In this document: piece by piece, positions 17,459 through 26,450 of the stretch
Layout: every line of letters begins with the position of its first letter
How positions within the stretch are numbered: position 1 is the first letter of the stretch
Assembly (NCBI GenBank): GCA_007134525.1
Contig: SLKR01000051.1
Location: 1 to 38,769 of the forward strand
Length of the DNA: 38,769 nucleotides
Direction of reading: 5' to 3'
Origin: Bacteroidales bacterium
GTDB taxonomy: Bacteria > Bacteroidota > Bacteroidia > Bacteroidales > UBA7960
Notes under the pieces: model-generated
Database searches by the model: none
Seen by the model: the letters and a program-made list of their open reading frames with translations, nothing else
Told to the model about the DNA's origin: nothing
Made by a program: the position numbers and the translations under genes

Positions 17459-18376
17459 ATGGAAACAAAACAGAACAATCTGCCGGAAGATAACCGGAAA
17501 AATGAGAAGATCTACCGGATTACGATCATTGTGCTGGGGGTGCTTGTGCTCCTGCTTGCCGTACTCTGGTTCACCAGCCGCCAGTCGCTCAGGGAAATGA
17601 CCGAGGAAAGGCAAATTGCCGCAGAACTTAACGAAGAACTTCAGTATGAGCTGGATTCTGTGCTCTTTGAATACCATACTGTGAAACTGGAGTACGACAG
17701 TATTCTTGCCGATAAAGACAGCATCATTCAGTCAAACGCAGAAGAGATCCAGGATCTTATTGCCCGGCAGGCTGACTATTACCGGATAAGGCGTCAGCTC
17801 AACCTTTTGCGTGAGATCACCCAGAATTATGTTCATGAGATAGACAGCCTGTATACAGAGAACAGGGTGCTAAAGGCAGAAAATGTCCAGATGCGCGACG
17901 AAATACAGCAGGTGCAGAGAAGGTCTACCCAGCTGACCCAGGATAAGGAGGAGCTTGAATCGAAAGTTGAGGAGGCCGCTACTTTGAGGGCTTACCAGAT
18001 AGAAACAACCTCATTCCGTATAAGGGGAAGGGACCGTGAGCATGAAACTGACAGGGCTGGCAGGGTTGAGCAGATAAGGGTTTGTTTCCTTATTGGAGAA
18101 AACCCCATAACACCTCCCGGTGAGTATAATGCATATATGCGTATAGCTGACCCAGGCGGCAATATCCTTAGGGAAAGTGATGGAATGAGCCATGCATTCG
18201 TTTTTCATGGCGACACCCTGCAGTTTTCCGCAAGAGAATCCTTCAATTATGATAACAGGGTGCACAATCAATGTCTTACCTGGCATCGTATTGAAGAGTT
18301 TGAATCAGGAGTGTATTCTATATCACTTTATACGGATGAGTTCCGTCTTGGGGAAACTGCTATTGAGTTGCGTTAA
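17459..18376 (+). CDS. Membrane-anchored coiled-coil protein of unknown function
   Basis: 305 residues from ATG 17459; an earlier in-frame ATG at 17408 would precede the candidate -7 box. I do not recognise the family. A charged N-terminal tail (1-18) is followed by one membrane helix (about 19-40, ITIIVLGVLVLLLAVLWF). A long coiled coil (about 42-172) follows, rich in E, Q, L and R with heptad character. The C-terminal domain of about 125 residues looks beta-rich (RIRGRDREHETDRAG, VCFLIGENP, YNAYMRIADPGGNIL). Topology is probably N-in with the coiled coil and C-terminal domain in the periplasm. It lies 25 bases upstream of pheT and is probably co-transcribed, though a functional link to tRNA charging is not obvious. 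Confidence 0.85.
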   Translation: METKQNNLPEDNRKNEKIYRITIIVLGVLVLLLAVLWFTSRQSLREMTEERQIAAELNEELQYELDSVLFEYHTVKLEYDSILADKDSIIQSNAEEIQDLIARQADYYRIRRQLNLLREITQNYVHEIDSLYTENRVLKAENVQMRDEIQQVQRRSTQLTQDKEELESKVEEAATLRAYQIETTSFRIRGRDREHETDRAGRVEQIRVCFLIGENPITPPGEYNAYMRIADPGGNILRESDGMSHAFVFHGDTLQFSARESFNYDNRVHNQCLTWHRIEEFESGVYSISLYTDEFRLGETAIELR

Positions 18377-18401
18377 ACAACCATCAAACGAAAGTTAGCA
18401 G

Positions 18402-20861
18402 ATGCAGATCTCCTATAATTGGCTTAAAAATTACGTCAAGTTTGGTTTAAGTCCTGAAGACCTTTCAGTTTTGCTCACTGATTGCGGACTGGAGGTAGAG
18501 GCTCTTGAAAAATTTGAATCCATACCCGGAGGGCTCGCAGGTGTTGTGACCGGTAAGATAGTTTCCTGCAGCCCACACCCCAACGCTGACAAATTAAGTC
18601 TGGCAGTAGTTGAAACAGGCAAAAAGGATCTGCTGCCAATAGTTTGCGGAGCTCCGAATGTCAAGGAGGGGCAGACCGTGCTTGTTGCTACTGTGGGTTC
18701 AAAGTTACATACCCCAAATGGGGTTATGGAGATAAGGAAGGCGAAGATAAGGGGAGAGGTTTCTGAAGGGATGATCTGTGCAGAAGATGAATTGGGACTT
18801 GGAGATTCGCATGAGGGTATTATGGTTTTACCCGAAGATACACCCGCAGGCATGCCGGCTTCAGAGTATTTCAAGGTTGAGACCGACTGGGTATATGAGA
18901 TAGGGCTTACCCCAAACCGTATTGATGCCGCTTCTCATATAGGAGCTGCCAGAGATGTTGCTGCTGTTCTCAACCACCAGAATAAAAAGAAAGCATTCAG
19001 GGTTGAGTGGCCGGATGTTTCCTCATTCAGTCCTGCCGGTAATAAATTACCTGTAGAGGTTGATATCCTCGATACTGCCGCCTGCCCCCGTTACAGCAGT
19101 CTTACCATCGATGGTGTGAGGGTTGGGGAGTCGCCGGATTGGCTTAAAAACAGGCTTAAGGCGATCGGACTGAAGCCAATAAACAACATTGTAGATATTA
19201 CCAACTTTGTGCTTCATGAAACAGGCCAGCCGCTTCATGCCTTTGACCTGAATAAAGTGAAGGGTAACAGGGTTGTTGTCAAAAAACCTCCGAAAGGTAC
19301 ACACTTTGAAACCCTTGACGGGGAAAAACTGGAACTTACCGGAGCGGACCTCATGATATGTAATGAGGAAGAAGCAATGTGCATGGCAGGAATCCTGGGT
19401 GGAATTAATTCCGGGGTTACCGGGGATACTTCAGGGATCTTCCTTGAAAGCGCCTGCTTTGACGCTGTTAGCATAAGAAAATCGGCCAGGTATCACGGTC
19501 TTAATACTGATGCTTCTTTCAGGTTTGAAAGGGGGTCTGATCCGGAGATGACTGTTTTTGCCCTCAAAAGAGCGGCAGAAATGATCAGGGATATTGCAGG
19601 GGGTGAAATAAGCTCAGAAATAAGTGACCTGTATCCCGGCAGAAAAGGAAATATTGAAATCGAACTTAGCTATGCCAGGCTCAATATGCTGGCTGGTAAG
19701 GATCTCAGCCCTAAGGAGGTCAGGGGAATCCTTGAGGATCTGGACTTCGAAGTTTTAAAGCAGTCAGAAACAGGCTTAATGCTTTCAGTTCCCGGTTACA
19801 GGGTTGATGTTACAAGGGATGCAGATGTAATTGAGGAGGTGCTTAGAATATATGGTTACAATAATATTGAAGTGCCTGGCAAAATGCACTCCTCAATTGT
19901 AATATCCCCCAAACCTGATAATGAGCAGCTGCAGAATATTATTTCCGACCTTTTCTCCTCCAGGGGGTTCAGTGAGATCATGAACAACTCCCTTACAAAG
20001 GCGGTATATTACGAAGCTGATGGTTTTAACCCCGCAAGTTCTGTGATCATACAGAACCCGCTTAGCCAGGATCTCAGCATAATGAGGCAGTCGCTGTTGT
20101 TTGGCGGCCTTGAGACCATTGCATACAACCGCAACAGAAAGATACCTGATATGAAGCTGTATGAGTTTGGCAATGTTTACTCAAGGGATGCAGGAATAAG
20201 TTCAGAAGACCCCCTTAATGATATTACAGAGAAAAAGGTACTTGCCCTGTTTTTAACCGGAAGGCTGCAACCGGAAAACTGGCGCTCTGAAGAGAAAATG
20301 GTTGATTTCTTTGATCTTAAGGAATCTGTAAATACTGTTTTCTCAAGGCTGGGAATTGATCCGCAAACGCTAGAAAATAAGGATTTAACCGGTAGGGATA
20401 GCATATATGCATACTCCACAGCGCTGTTTTCGGATAGAAAAAAAATTGCACAACTCGGGCTTGTCTCTGCTGCCGTTTTGAAAAAATTCGGTATCAGGGA
20501 GGATGTCTACTACGCAAGTCTTGAGTGGGATAAGATTGTTGGAGCTGCATCCGTAGCCAGGCTGCTATACAATGAAGTTCCCAGATTCCCGGAAGTCAGA
20601 AGGGACCTGGCTCTTCTTATGGAAGCCCCGGTAAGCTTTTCAGAAATAGAGGAGATTGCATATAAAACGGAGAAGAGGATCCTTAAGGAGGTTAATCTTT
20701 TTGATGTATATCAGGACGAAAAACTTGGGAAAGGCAAGAAGTCATATGCTGTCAGCTTTGTATTCAGGGATGATGAAAGAACACTTACCGATGCAGAGGT
20801 TGATAAGGTTATGGAAAAGCTTGTCAGTGCATTTGGATCAATAGGGGCCTATGTTCGCTGA
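18402..20861 (+). CDS. pheT: Phenylalanyl-tRNA synthetase beta subunit
   Basis: 819 residues, normal for bacterial PheT. An OB-fold tRNA-binding domain lies at about 42-150 (VVTGKIVSCSPHPNADKLSLAVVETG), then the B3/B4 editing domain (about 210-390, including NIVDITNFVLHETGQPLHAFD), the B5 domain (about 400-475), the catalytic-like core (about 485-700) and the FDX-ACB anticodon-binding domain at the C-terminus (from about 725, VPRFPEVRRDLALLM). With PheS it forms the alpha2-beta2 enzyme that charges tRNA-Phe and edits Tyr-tRNA-Phe. pheS is not in this window, so the subunits are encoded at separate loci. The stop lies in a small hairpin shared with the convergent permease stop. Confidence 0.97.
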   Translation: MQISYNWLKNYVKFGLSPEDLSVLLTDCGLEVEALEKFESIPGGLAGVVTGKIVSCSPHPNADKLSLAVVETGKKDLLPIVCGAPNVKEGQTVLVATVGSKLHTPNGVMEIRKAKIRGEVSEGMICAEDELGLGDSHEGIMVLPEDTPAGMPASEYFKVETDWVYEIGLTPNRIDAASHIGAARDVAAVLNHQNKKKAFRVEWPDVSSFSPAGNKLPVEVDILDTAACPRYSSLTIDGVRVGESPDWLKNRLKAIGLKPINNIVDITNFVLHETGQPLHAFDLNKVKGNRVVVKKPPKGTHFETLDGEKLELTGADLMICNEEEAMCMAGILGGINSGVTGDTSGIFLESACFDAVSIRKSARYHGLNTDASFRFERGSDPEMTVFALKRAAEMIRDIAGGEISSEISDLYPGRKGNIEIELSYARLNMLAGKDLSPKEVRGILEDLDFEVLKQSETGLMLSVPGYRVDVTRDADVIEEVLRIYGYNNIEVPGKMHSSIVISPKPDNEQLQNIISDLFSSRGFSEIMNNSLTKAVYYEADGFNPASSVIIQNPLSQDLSIMRQSLLFGGLETIAYNRNRKIPDMKLYEFGNVYSRDAGISSEDPLNDITEKKVLALFLTGRLQPENWRSEEKMVDFFDLKESVNTVFSRLGIDPQTLENKDLTGRDSIYAYSTALFSDRKKIAQLGLVSAAVLKKFGIREDVYYASLEWDKIVGAASVARLLYNEVPRFPEVRRDLALLMEAPVSFSEIEEIAYKTEKRILKEVNLFDVYQDEKLGKGKKSYAVSFVFRDDERTLTDAEVDKVMEKLVSAFGSIGAYVR

Positions 20862-20875
20862 TGACCCTGCATCAG
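20858..20875. terminator. Small hairpin spanning two convergent stop codons
   Basis: CTGATG (20858-20863) pairs with CATCAG (20870-20875) across a 6-base loop. The pheT stop (20859-20861) and the permease stop (20872-20874) both sit in the stem. No T-run follows immediately; the nearest begins at 20886. Its role as a terminator is weakly supported. Confidence 0.25.
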
Positions 20876-22119
20876 TCTGACGGGGGTTTTTCGGTATATG
20901 CCCTTATTCTGCGAAGGGGTAGTAAAGATGCCAGTATGCCGATGCAAAACACGGTAACACCTACCAGCAGCAGGTCTGTAAGTTCAACACTGACAGGGTA
21001 TGCATCTACTATGAAAACACCCTCACCCTGAAGCGATATAAGTCCATACTTCATCTGCAACCAGGAGATAAGGCCACCGGCGGTTATACCAAAAACTGCA
21101 CCGGCCAGGCTTATCAGCACACCCTCCATCAGGAAAACCTTGCCTATAGTGTTTCTGGCTGCACCCATACTCCTGAGCACAGGTATATCCCTCCTTTTTT
21201 CAATAACCAGCATTGTAAGCGATCCGACTATATTAAAAGCTGCAATTACCAGTATGAAGGAGAGTATCAGGAAAATAGCCCATTTTTCTGATCTCATTAT
21301 CCTGTAAAGGAAATCCTGTTGTTGCAGCCGGTTTCTTACAAGGTATCCGGGTCCGGCGATTTCCTGTATTTGTTCATGTATGACCCGGTAATTGTAAGAG
21401 GGATCCGTGCTTACAAAAAGAGAGCTTACCTGGTCTTCATAATCTAGCAGACGGCGCATAAGCCTGACAGGTGCGATCACATATTCCATATCATATTCTG
21501 ACTGCACTGCAAAAACCCCCCCTGCAAATCCTGCTGATGAGCGGAAAGCCTGCGACGGATGAAGCCCGGCTGTCCGTCCCCTTCGGGGCAGGTATACTTC
21601 TATAGGGTTCAGAAGGTCATGTATGCTTGCATTTACCACAAGAGAAACACCCTGACCCAAAACAAGGTAATCCCTTTCGTTATGTGTAAGAAGGAATTCA
21701 CCCCTGACCAGCATGGTGTCAACACCGGTAACCGCTGCATAATTTTCATCTGCCCCCCGTAGTGTCACCAGGTGTTGTCTGTCCATGTACCTGATAAGAC
21801 CGGTCTCTTCCAGAACCTCACTGTAATTCAGTACGCCCGGAACAGAGTTTAATTCATCAGCCGGAAAGTCGGACATGGAAAATGTCTTTCCTTCAATGAG
21901 GGTGATCTCAAAATCCGGATGAAAAGAGTTAAAAAGCGAAAGTATAAGCTTTTCAAAACCGTTAAATACTGAAAGTACAACCACAAGAGCCATGGCTCCG
22001 ACGGCAACACCCGTTACCGACACCAAAGTAATTATGTTGATGGCATTGTGAGTCTTTTTGGCAAAGAGATAGCGCCATGCAATGAATAGTGGCAGATTCA
22101 GCTTCCTGTTTCGTGGCAT
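20872..22119 (-). CDS. LolC/LolE-type ABC transporter permease (FtsX/MacB family)
   Basis: 415 residues from ATG 22119, chosen because it overlaps the stop of the upstream methyltransferase as TGATG. The frame is open to an ATG at 22143. Topology is typical of LolC/E: an N-terminal helix (about 28-52), a large periplasmic domain (about 53-265), then three C-terminal helices (FLILSFILVIAAFNIVGSL; GVLISLAGAVFGITAGGLIS; LLLVGVTVFCIGILASLLP). Such permeases with LolD extract lipoproteins from the inner membrane for transfer to the outer membrane. The ATPase is not adjacent, so the substrate is inferred from family resemblance. It is third in the rbfA-methyltransferase-permease transcript. Confidence 0.9.
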   Translation of the reverse strand: MPRNRKLNLPLFIAWRYLFAKKTHNAINIITLVSVTGVAVGAMALVVVLSVFNGFEKLILSLFNSFHPDFEITLIEGKTFSMSDFPADELNSVPGVLNYSEVLEETGLIRYMDRQHLVTLRGADENYAAVTGVDTMLVRGEFLLTHNERDYLVLGQGVSLVVNASIHDLLNPIEVYLPRRGRTAGLHPSQAFRSSAGFAGGVFAVQSEYDMEYVIAPVRLMRRLLDYEDQVSSLFVSTDPSYNYRVIHEQIQEIAGPGYLVRNRLQQQDFLYRIMRSEKWAIFLILSFILVIAAFNIVGSLTMLVIEKRRDIPVLRSMGAARNTIGKVFLMEGVLISLAGAVFGITAGGLISWLQMKYGLISLQGEGVFIVDAYPVSVELTDLLLVGVTVFCIGILASLLPLRRIRAYTEKPPSD

Positions 22120-22937
22120 CAGTTTCCTCTTTGCTGTTTCCATGCCTTTACCATCAGGCCCGTCCCTGATGTATGGGTCAGCTTAAGATCGGCCAGGTTA
22201 AGCAGAAGCACCAGGGGCATGGTTATGATATAATAAAATGGCAGTAGTATAATGAAGGTTTTAGACAGCCTTAGCATCAGCATAGGGTATTTCATGGAAA
22301 TGTGCCATGCTATGTTGCCGGGCCAGCCATATGTGTATTTTACCTCCATGCTCTCAAAACCTGCATTCCTGAGTTTCTGTTCTATTTCTGCGACGGAATA
22401 CCCGTTCCTTACGTGCTCTTCGATAAAGGAGGTGTCATTTTTTTCGCTGGTATTACTCCCGCCCTTGTCAGAAGGTGTGCTGATCAATAAGAGGCCTCCC
22501 GGCTTTAGAGATCTGTAAAAGTTGGAAAATACCCTGAAGTCCTGCTCAATATGTTCCATTACATCGACCGAAAGAATAAGGTCATAATAATCCGGAATAT
22601 TATAATTCAGCAGGTCACCTGTAATGAAACGGGCATTTTTAATAGCCTTCTTCCTGAAAAACTCCCCGCTTTCCCTGATCTCCTCCTCCTTGATGTCAAC
22701 TGCGGTCACCTTCCAGTTAGGGTTTTTCCTGGCCATGTACCATGTATACTGTCCAAGCCCGCTACCGGCATCCAGTACATTCAACTCACCTTTCTTCCTG
22801 CTTATCTTTTTAAGGCATGAGTGAATATGCCAGGTACGCAGCAACAGAATATCAAGCAAGCGATAAAAGATATCCTGGGTGAGCGGGCTGCGGCTGAAGA
22901 ACCTGCCCAGCATCCTTTTTACAGGGTCGTAATGCAT
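22119..22937 (-). CDS. Class I SAM-dependent methyltransferase with C-terminal hydrophobic segment
   Basis: 272 residues. SAM-binding motif I is LDAGSGLGQ (55-63), motif II TAVDI (78-82), and motif IV is around LILSVDVMEHIEQD (120-133), followed by LKPGGLLLISTP. Residues 218-249 are very hydrophobic (LSKTFIILLPFYYIITMPLVLLLNL), suggesting membrane association. The substrate is unknown; a lipid or quinone-type substrate would fit the hydrophobic tail but is only inferred. It starts 14 bases after rbfA ends and its stop overlaps the permease start. Confidence 0.88.
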   Translation of the reverse strand: MHYDPVKRMLGRFFSRSPLTQDIFYRLLDILLLRTWHIHSCLKKISRKKGELNVLDAGSGLGQYTWYMARKNPNWKVTAVDIKEEEIRESGEFFRKKAIKNARFITGDLLNYNIPDYYDLILSVDVMEHIEQDFRVFSNFYRSLKPGGLLLISTPSDKGGSNTSEKNDTSFIEEHVRNGYSVAEIEQKLRNAGFESMEVKYTYGWPGNIAWHISMKYPMLMLRLSKTFIILLPFYYIITMPLVLLLNLADLKLTHTSGTGLMVKAWKQQRGN

Positions 22938-22951
22938 GTTCCGGACTTATG

Positions 22952-23284
22952 CTATTTCAGCAACTTTTCAATATTTTCAATGTAGTCGAGGCTGTCATCT
23001 ATGTGAAATCTCAGCTCAGGAACCTGCCTTAACTGGTTCTTTACCCTTATGCCCAGCTGCCGGCGTATCTCCTTATTCCTGTTTTCCACCTGTTTTAGTA
23101 CCTCATTGGCATCCTTGCCGAAAATACTCAGGTAAGTCCGGGCAATTGACAGGTCACTGGTGACATAAACTTTGGTCACAGTAATCATGGCACCAGGGAA
23201 CCAGTCCCTGCCGGCAAGCTGTAGTATCTCCCCAAGGTCTTTCTGTAATAGCCGGGAAACCCGGTTTTTTCTGTTTGTATCCAT
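22952..23284 (-). CDS. rbfA: Ribosome-binding factor A
   Basis: 110 residues from ATG 23284. Family features are [21 protein letters not shown] at the start (first 20 residues), [22 protein letters not shown]-like strand-helix pattern in the middle and [22 protein letters not shown] at the end, seen here with minor changes. RbfA is a KH-fold protein that binds the immature 30S subunit and helps 16S rRNA 5' end maturation, important in the cold. A TTG at 23293 in frame is rejected because it overlaps the -7 promoter box. It leads an rbfA-methyltransferase-permease operon. Confidence 0.94.
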   Translation of the reverse strand: MDTNRKNRVSRLLQKDLGEILQLAGRDWFPGAMITVTKVYVTSDLSIARTYLSIFGKDANEVLKQVENRNKEIRRQLGIRVKNQLRQVPELRFHIDDSLDYIENIEKLLK

Positions 23285-23290
23285 AATCTG

Positions 23291-23298
23291 CAAAGATA
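23291..23298 (-). promoter_or_regulatory. rbfA: Candidate -7 box of the rbfA operon, almost leaderless
   Basis: On the minus strand the bases read TATCTTTG followed by C, a perfect TAnnTTTG match, ending only 6 bases before the rbfA ATG at 23284. If the spacing to the start site is the usual 5-7 bases, the mRNA would begin at or next to the ATG. No good -33 TTG is visible. Confidence 0.45.
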
Positions 23299-23314
23299 CA
23301 ACAAAATGAAGTCC

Positions 23315-23347
23315 TTTTGGAAGCTACATTTAATTATCGTATTTTTA
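23315..23347 (+). promoter_or_regulatory. Candidate promoter of the tandem fumarase genes
   Basis: TTTTG (23315-23319), 20-base spacer and TATTTTTA (23340-23347, one base off TAnnTTTG) fit the Bacteroidota promoter. The ATG at 23378 is about 30 bases downstream, which excludes the earlier in-frame ATG at 23306. Confidence 0.45.
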
Positions 23348-23377
23348 ATGATTCACTCAAACCAAAGCATTATACCC

Positions 23378-24997
23378 ATGAAAACCCCGCCTTTTTCCTA
23401 CCAGGATCCATTTCCACTGTCAGCAGACAAGACAGACTACTATCTCCTTACACGTGAGCATGTGTCAACAGACAGCTTTGACGGGAGGCCTGTTTTGAGG
23501 GTGTCGCCCGAAGGGCTTACCAAACTTGCAGAAACAGCACTGAAGGATGTTTCCTTTATGCTCAGGACAGAACATATTATGCAGATGGCTGAAATACTGC
23601 AGGATGATCAGGCCAGTGAAAACGATAAGTATGTTGCGCTTACAATGTTGCGTAATGCTGAAATATCTGCCAGGGGACAGCTCCCGTTTTGCCAGGACAC
23701 AGGCACTGCTTCAATTTTTGCCAAAAAGGGCCAGCAGGTCTGGACAGGAGGAGGGGATGCAGAAGCACTCTCCAAAGGTGTATATAATGTATATACCCGT
23801 GAAAACCTGAGGTACTCCCAGACCATTCCCCTTGACATGTACAACGAGAAGAACTCCGGCACGAACCTTCCGGCTCAGATCGACATAATGGCTTCCTCCG
23901 GGGGAGAATATGAATTCCTCTTCGTGGCAAAGGGTGGGGGATCTGCAAATAAAACCGCACTTTTTCAACAGACAAAGGCACTCCTTAACCCGCAAAAACT
24001 TGAGGCCTTCCTGGTTGACAAGCTTAAAACGCTGGGCACGGCTGCCTGCCCTCCCTATCATGTTGCTTTCGTTATAGGAGGGACATCTGCAGAAGCTACC
24101 CTGAAAACCGTTAAACTGGCAACAGCAAAATACCTTGACACTCTTCCCGACAGTGGTAATGAAGGCGGACAGGCATTCCGGGACCTGGAGATGGAGCGCA
24201 GGGTGCTGGAAGCTGCCTATAAACTTGGTATAGGAGCACAGTTCGGAGGCAAGTATTTTGCACTTGATATAAGGGTAATACGTCTTCCGAGGCACGGTGC
24301 ATCATGCCCGGTGGGTATGGGTGTATCATGTGCAGCCGACAGGAATATAAAAGCCAGAATAAACAGGGATGGTATCTGGATAGAAAAACTGGAAAAAGAC
24401 CCTGGGCGCTTCATCCCGGAAGAGTACAGAGACAGGGATGATACCGCGGGTGCTGTTGAAATAGACCTTAACAAACCTATGAAGGAAATACTTGCGGAAC
24501 TCAGTGAACATCCTGTAGGGACGCGCCTTTCGCTTAACGGTACCATAATAGTTGGCAGAGACATTGCACATGCCAGGCTAAAGGAGAGGCTGGAATCAGG
24601 AGAAGGACTCCCCGCTTATATAAAAGACCATCCGATCTATTATGCTGGTCCGGCAAAGACTCCTGAGGGAATGCCTTCCGGATCTTTCGGGCCCACCACC
24701 GCGGGCAGAATGGACTCATATGTTGACCTTTTTCAGGAAAACGGGGGAAGTATGGTAATGATAGCCAAGGGCAACAGGAGTCAGAGTGTAACCGATGCCT
24801 GCAAAAAGCATGGTGGATTCTATCTTGGAAGTATAGGCGGCCCTGCTGCCATCCTTGCACAGGAAAACATCCGCGAGGTCGAGCTTTTGGAATATCCCGA
24901 ACTTGGCATGGAAGCCATATACAGGATAAGGGTGGAAAACTTTCCGGCCTTCATACTTGTTGATGATAAAGGGAATGATTTTTACAGTGCGGGCTGA
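23378..24997 (+). CDS. Fumarate hydratase, class I (iron-sulfur)
   Basis: 539 residues from ATG 23378. It interconverts fumarate and L-malate using a [4Fe-4S] cluster. The cluster cysteines are visible at C105 (LPFCQDTGT), C224 (TAACPPYHV) and C318 (GVSCAADRN), at the positions I recall for E. coli FumA. The C-terminal beta domain contains [40 protein letters not shown] and [10 protein letters not shown], typical of the single-chain form. Class I enzymes are oxygen-sensitive. The class II gene starts 34 bases downstream and is probably co-transcribed. Confidence 0.95.
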   Translation: MKTPPFSYQDPFPLSADKTDYYLLTREHVSTDSFDGRPVLRVSPEGLTKLAETALKDVSFMLRTEHIMQMAEILQDDQASENDKYVALTMLRNAEISARGQLPFCQDTGTASIFAKKGQQVWTGGGDAEALSKGVYNVYTRENLRYSQTIPLDMYNEKNSGTNLPAQIDIMASSGGEYEFLFVAKGGGSANKTALFQQTKALLNPQKLEAFLVDKLKTLGTAACPPYHVAFVIGGTSAEATLKTVKLATAKYLDTLPDSGNEGGQAFRDLEMERRVLEAAYKLGIGAQFGGKYFALDIRVIRLPRHGASCPVGMGVSCAADRNIKARINRDGIWIEKLEKDPGRFIPEEYRDRDDTAGAVEIDLNKPMKEILAELSEHPVGTRLSLNGTIIVGRDIAHARLKERLESGEGLPAYIKDHPIYYAGPAKTPEGMPSGSFGPTTAGRMDSYVDLFQENGGSMVMIAKGNRSQSVTDACKKHGGFYLGSIGGPAAILAQENIREVELLEYPELGMEAIYRIRVENFPAFILVDDKGNDFYSAG

Positions 24998-25031
24998 TCG
25001 TATGCCCTGCAATAAATAAACCTTTATTATC

Positions 25032-26411
25032 ATGTACAGAACGGAGTATGATACCCTTGGCCCCGTGGAGGTTGTGGCCGACAGATACTGGGGCCCGCAA
25101 ACTCAGAGGGCTTATAGTAATTTCCGGATAGGAAAGGAAATGATCCCTGCTGAGATAATTCATGCATACGCCATCCTGAAAAAAGCAGCGGCCCTGGAAA
25201 ACAATGCCGGGGGAAGGCTTGCTGATGATCTGTTAAAACCCCTGGTGCAGGCATGTGAAGAAGTTGCTTCTGGTATGCTCGACGATCACTTTCCCCTGAA
25301 GGTGTGGCAGTCGGGCAGCGGTACGCAGACCAATATGAATGTAAATGAGGTAATTGCAAACAGGGCCCATGTAATTATGGGCGGAAAGCTTACCGACAGA
25401 CCAAAAAAGATTCATCCCAATGACCATGTCAATATGTCGCAGTCGACCAATGATACATTTCCGGCTGCAATGCATATTGCGGTCTACAGGATCATAAGCG
25501 AAAAGACCATCCCGGCACTGGAAAGTCTGCGCATCAGCCTTGAAAAAAAGAGCCGGGAGTTCAGCGGGGTCGTAAAAGCGGGTCGTACACATATGATGGA
25601 TGCAACCCCGCTGACTGCGGGTCAGGAATTTTCAGCTTTTGTCGCACAGATAGGCAATGCTGCCGATAACCTGAAAAACAGCCTGAACCGAATAGCTGAG
25701 CTTGCAATGGGCGGTACGGCAGTCGGCACCGGCCTCAATGCACCTGAAGGGTTTGATACGGCTGTTGCCAAACGGATATCAGAACTAACCGGACTTCCCT
25801 TCAAAACGGCCTTTAATAAATTTGAGGCCATAGCCGCACATGATGCCATTGTGCAAACAAGTGGGGCTCTAAAGATGGTTTCGGTAAGCCTTATGAAACT
25901 GGCCAACGATATCCGCCTTCTTGCGTCCGGCCCCAGGAGTGGTATAGGTGAACTTATCCTGCCTGCAAACGAACCCGGAAGTTCAATAATGCCGGGAAAG
26001 GTAAATCCTACACAGGCCGAGATGTTAAGCATGGTTGCTGCCCAGGTTACAGGTAATGACAGTACAATAACCACAGGCGGAATGGGTGGCAGTTTGCAGC
26101 TTAATGTCTATAAGCCATTACTCGCTTATAATGTGATACAGTCAGCTAACCTGATTGCTGATGCATCCATTAGTTTTGCCGAAAAATGTGTCAGCGGTAT
26201 AAGGATAAACAAAGAACAGGTAAAAAAGCAACTTGAAAATTCCCTTATGCTGGTGACGGCTCTTAACCCTCATATCGGTTATGACAATGCTGCCAGGATC
26301 GCGCAACATGCATGGCAAAAGGGGCTGACCCTGAGGGAAGCTTCTCTGGAGCTTAAAATTGTAAGTGAGGATGATTTTGATAAGTGGGTTGACCCTGAAA
26401 AGATGGTATAA
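25032..26411 (+). CDS. fumC: Fumarate hydratase, class II
   Basis: 459 residues, normal for FumC. Superfamily motifs are intact: [68 protein letters not shown], and the fumarase/aspartase signature [13 protein letters not shown] with its catalytic serine loop. It catalyses the same reaction as the preceding gene with no cluster, so it is stable to oxygen. The fold is unrelated to class I. It ends at a strong terminator that also serves the T9SS operon from the other side. Confidence 0.97.
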   Translation: MYRTEYDTLGPVEVVADRYWGPQTQRAYSNFRIGKEMIPAEIIHAYAILKKAAALENNAGGRLADDLLKPLVQACEEVASGMLDDHFPLKVWQSGSGTQTNMNVNEVIANRAHVIMGGKLTDRPKKIHPNDHVNMSQSTNDTFPAAMHIAVYRIISEKTIPALESLRISLEKKSREFSGVVKAGRTHMMDATPLTAGQEFSAFVAQIGNAADNLKNSLNRIAELAMGGTAVGTGLNAPEGFDTAVAKRISELTGLPFKTAFNKFEAIAAHDAIVQTSGALKMVSVSLMKLANDIRLLASGPRSGIGELILPANEPGSSIMPGKVNPTQAEMLSMVAAQVTGNDSTITTGGMGGSLQLNVYKPLLAYNVIQSANLIADASISFAEKCVSGIRINKEQVKKQLENSLMLVTALNPHIGYDNAARIAQHAWQKGLTLREASLELKIVSEDDFDKWVDPEKMV

Positions 26412-26440
26412 AAAAGGGGCAGTATCCACTGCCCCTTTTT
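26411..26440. terminator. Bidirectional intrinsic terminator between fumC and gldN
   Basis: A perfect 13-bp stem (26411-26423 with 26428-26440), AAAAAGGGGCAGT/ACTGCCCCTTTTT, closes a 4-base loop. It has A-runs and T-runs on the flanks, so it can end transcription from both directions. It starts at the fumC stop and lies 10 bases from the gldN stop. Confidence 0.92.
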
Positions 26441-26450
26441 AGCCGGGTAT

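Noticed and set aside
17256-17468. N-terminal extension of ComF by 71 residues
   Set aside because: It would overlap the divergent gene, and the family start pattern with the cysteine cluster begins at the ATG at 17255.
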